In this document: positions 5,715-6,496 of the stretch, piece after piece
Layout: every line of letters starts with the position of its first letter
Position numbering within the stretch: position 1 is the stretch's first letter
Assembly (NCBI GenBank): GCA_021782195.1
Contig: JAJXVI010000146.1
Coordinates: forward strand, 1-6,496
Direction of reading: 5' to 3'
Origin: a bacterium
GTDB lineage: Bacteria; Vulcanimicrobiota; Xenobia; RGZZ01
Length of the DNA stretch: 6,496 nucleotides
Notes under the pieces: model-generated
What the model was told of the DNA's origin: nothing
Databases searched by the model: none
What the model saw: only the letters and a program-made list of their open reading frames with translations
Made by a program: the position numbers and the translations under genes

Positions 5715-6496
5715 ATGAAGCCAGTTTCGCGCTTGCCACTGACAGCCAGAGCGCCCCGCCGACACGATGACGGCGGGCGCACGAAGGGGGCGCAACACGA
5801 AAGCACGCACGCCGTCGATCCGAACGCTGGGGAGCGCGTCGGCTCGGCCACAAATGACCTGTTGACGCGCGCACTCAGCACGGCGGTCACGCCGTTCGTT
5901 GTTCCGCGCGCCGAACAGCTGGTTCGTATGTACAACGCCACCGAGGCCGCATCCGAGAACGAGTCCGGCTGGATGCGGGGTACCCAGTACCTGCTGCACA
6001 GTACACACCTGGTGCTGGAAACCGCGGAGCTCGCCCATGTGTTCACGGGAGCCGCCATCGGCGGTGTCATCGGGAACGGGCTTGTCGGCGCAGGCATGAC
6101 CGCTCTGGGAATCTCTCACATCGTCGACGGCGTTCGAGAACACTCGGGCGAACAGATCATGGAAGGTACCGGTGCCCTGCTTCTCGGCGCGCGAAGTGGC
6201 CTGGAGGCCGTGGTGATGGGTGCCGAGAACGCGCACGGCGTGGTTGCCACGCTGGCCGAAGAGGCACGAGAGACCCTGGCCCCCCTGGGCGTGGCGTACG
6301 GCGCAGCGGAAGCGATACTGGGAACCAAGCGGGTCGTCGATGGAATCCTCGACAAGGATCGTCCAAAGACGCTCGCCGGCCTGCTTACGATGGGGCTGGG
6401 CACCTCGATCTGCGCGGCTTCACTTGGAGCCGGAGTGCCCGCTGTCGCGACCGCGAGCATCCTGCTTGCCGCGCGCGTGGTCATTGAAGAGCGTCG
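5715..6496 (+). CDS. Gly/Ala-rich probable membrane protein, unknown function (runs off right edge)
   Basis: The frame is open for 260 codons plus two bases to the end of the window. The N-terminus (1-45) is basic, polar and probably disordered (for example ARAPRRHDDGGRTKG at 11-25), with no signal peptide. Residues 46-105 look like amphipathic helix. Hydrophobic, small-residue-rich segments follow at about 107-137 (with a glycine-spaced GAAIGGVIGNGLVGAG at 112-127), 151-180 (weaker) and 219-257. Close glycine spacing of this kind is typical of tightly packed helices in membranes. An internal repeat is visible: an LG-x4-VDG motif at 131-139 recurs at 202-210, exactly 71 residues later, with further matches at Gly151/Gly222 and Gly158/Gly229. 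I recognise no family. Membrane insertion is inferred from composition; a soluble helical bundle is possible. It has its own promoter and strong ribosome binding site, so membership in the upstream operon is doubtful. Confidence 0.85.
   Translation, partial: MKPVSRLPLTARAPRRHDDGGRTKGAQHESTHAVDPNAGERVGSATNDLLTRALSTAVTPFVVPRAEQLVRMYNATEAASENESGWMRGTQYLLHSTHLVLETAELAHVFTGAAIGGVIGNGLVGAGMTALGISHIVDGVREHSGEQIMEGTGALLLGARSGLEAVVMGAENAHGVVATLAEEARETLAPLGVAYGAAEAILGTKRVVDGILDKDRPKTLAGLLTMGLGTSICAASLGAGVPAVATASILLAARVVIEER

Noticed and set aside
5568..6236. 222-codon minus-strand open frame
   Set aside because: It crosses the intergenic gap and the plus-strand promoter and is antisense to the membrane protein, whose codon use and strong ribosome binding site are much better supported.

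Overview
The window is 6,496 bases of GC-rich, tightly packed bacterial DNA. Codon third positions are mostly G or C, and there is no tRNA, rRNA, IS element or CRISPR array. The gene content does not fix the phylum. A high-GC bacterium with type IV pilus or type II secretion-like ATPases is all I can support.

Layout. Positions 1-474 (minus strand) hold the N-terminal 158 codons of a COG2509-type FAD-dependent dehydrogenase, the rest lying beyond the left edge. A 141-base divergent gap (475-615) follows, with no convincing promoter for the plus strand. Three plus-strand genes then overlap by four bases each and look like one operon: a 958-residue, helix-rich solenoid-like protein (616-3492); a 305-residue divergent relative of PilT/GspE secretion ATPases (3489-4406, ATGA overlap); and a 394-residue helical protein with a central four-cysteine zinc ribbon (4403-5587, GTGA overlap). 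A 127-base gap with an inverted repeat and a good sigma-70-like promoter leads to a fourth plus-strand gene (5715 to the right edge). It encodes a glycine/alanine-rich, probably membrane-embedded protein with a degenerate internal repeat.

How they may work together. The strict translational coupling of the middle three genes suggests that their products are made in fixed ratio and act together. The ATPase keeps its Walker A lysine/threonine and a Walker B glutamate but has lost the His-box histidine and most of the Asp box of PilT. It may therefore be a regulatory, switch-like or weakly active member of the family rather than a pilus motor. The long helical protein could be its scaffold and the zinc-ribbon protein an adaptor, but this is inference. 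The downstream membrane protein has its own promoter, so any link to the operon is only positional. I recognise no named system here; the three-gene unit is the best candidate for something undescribed.
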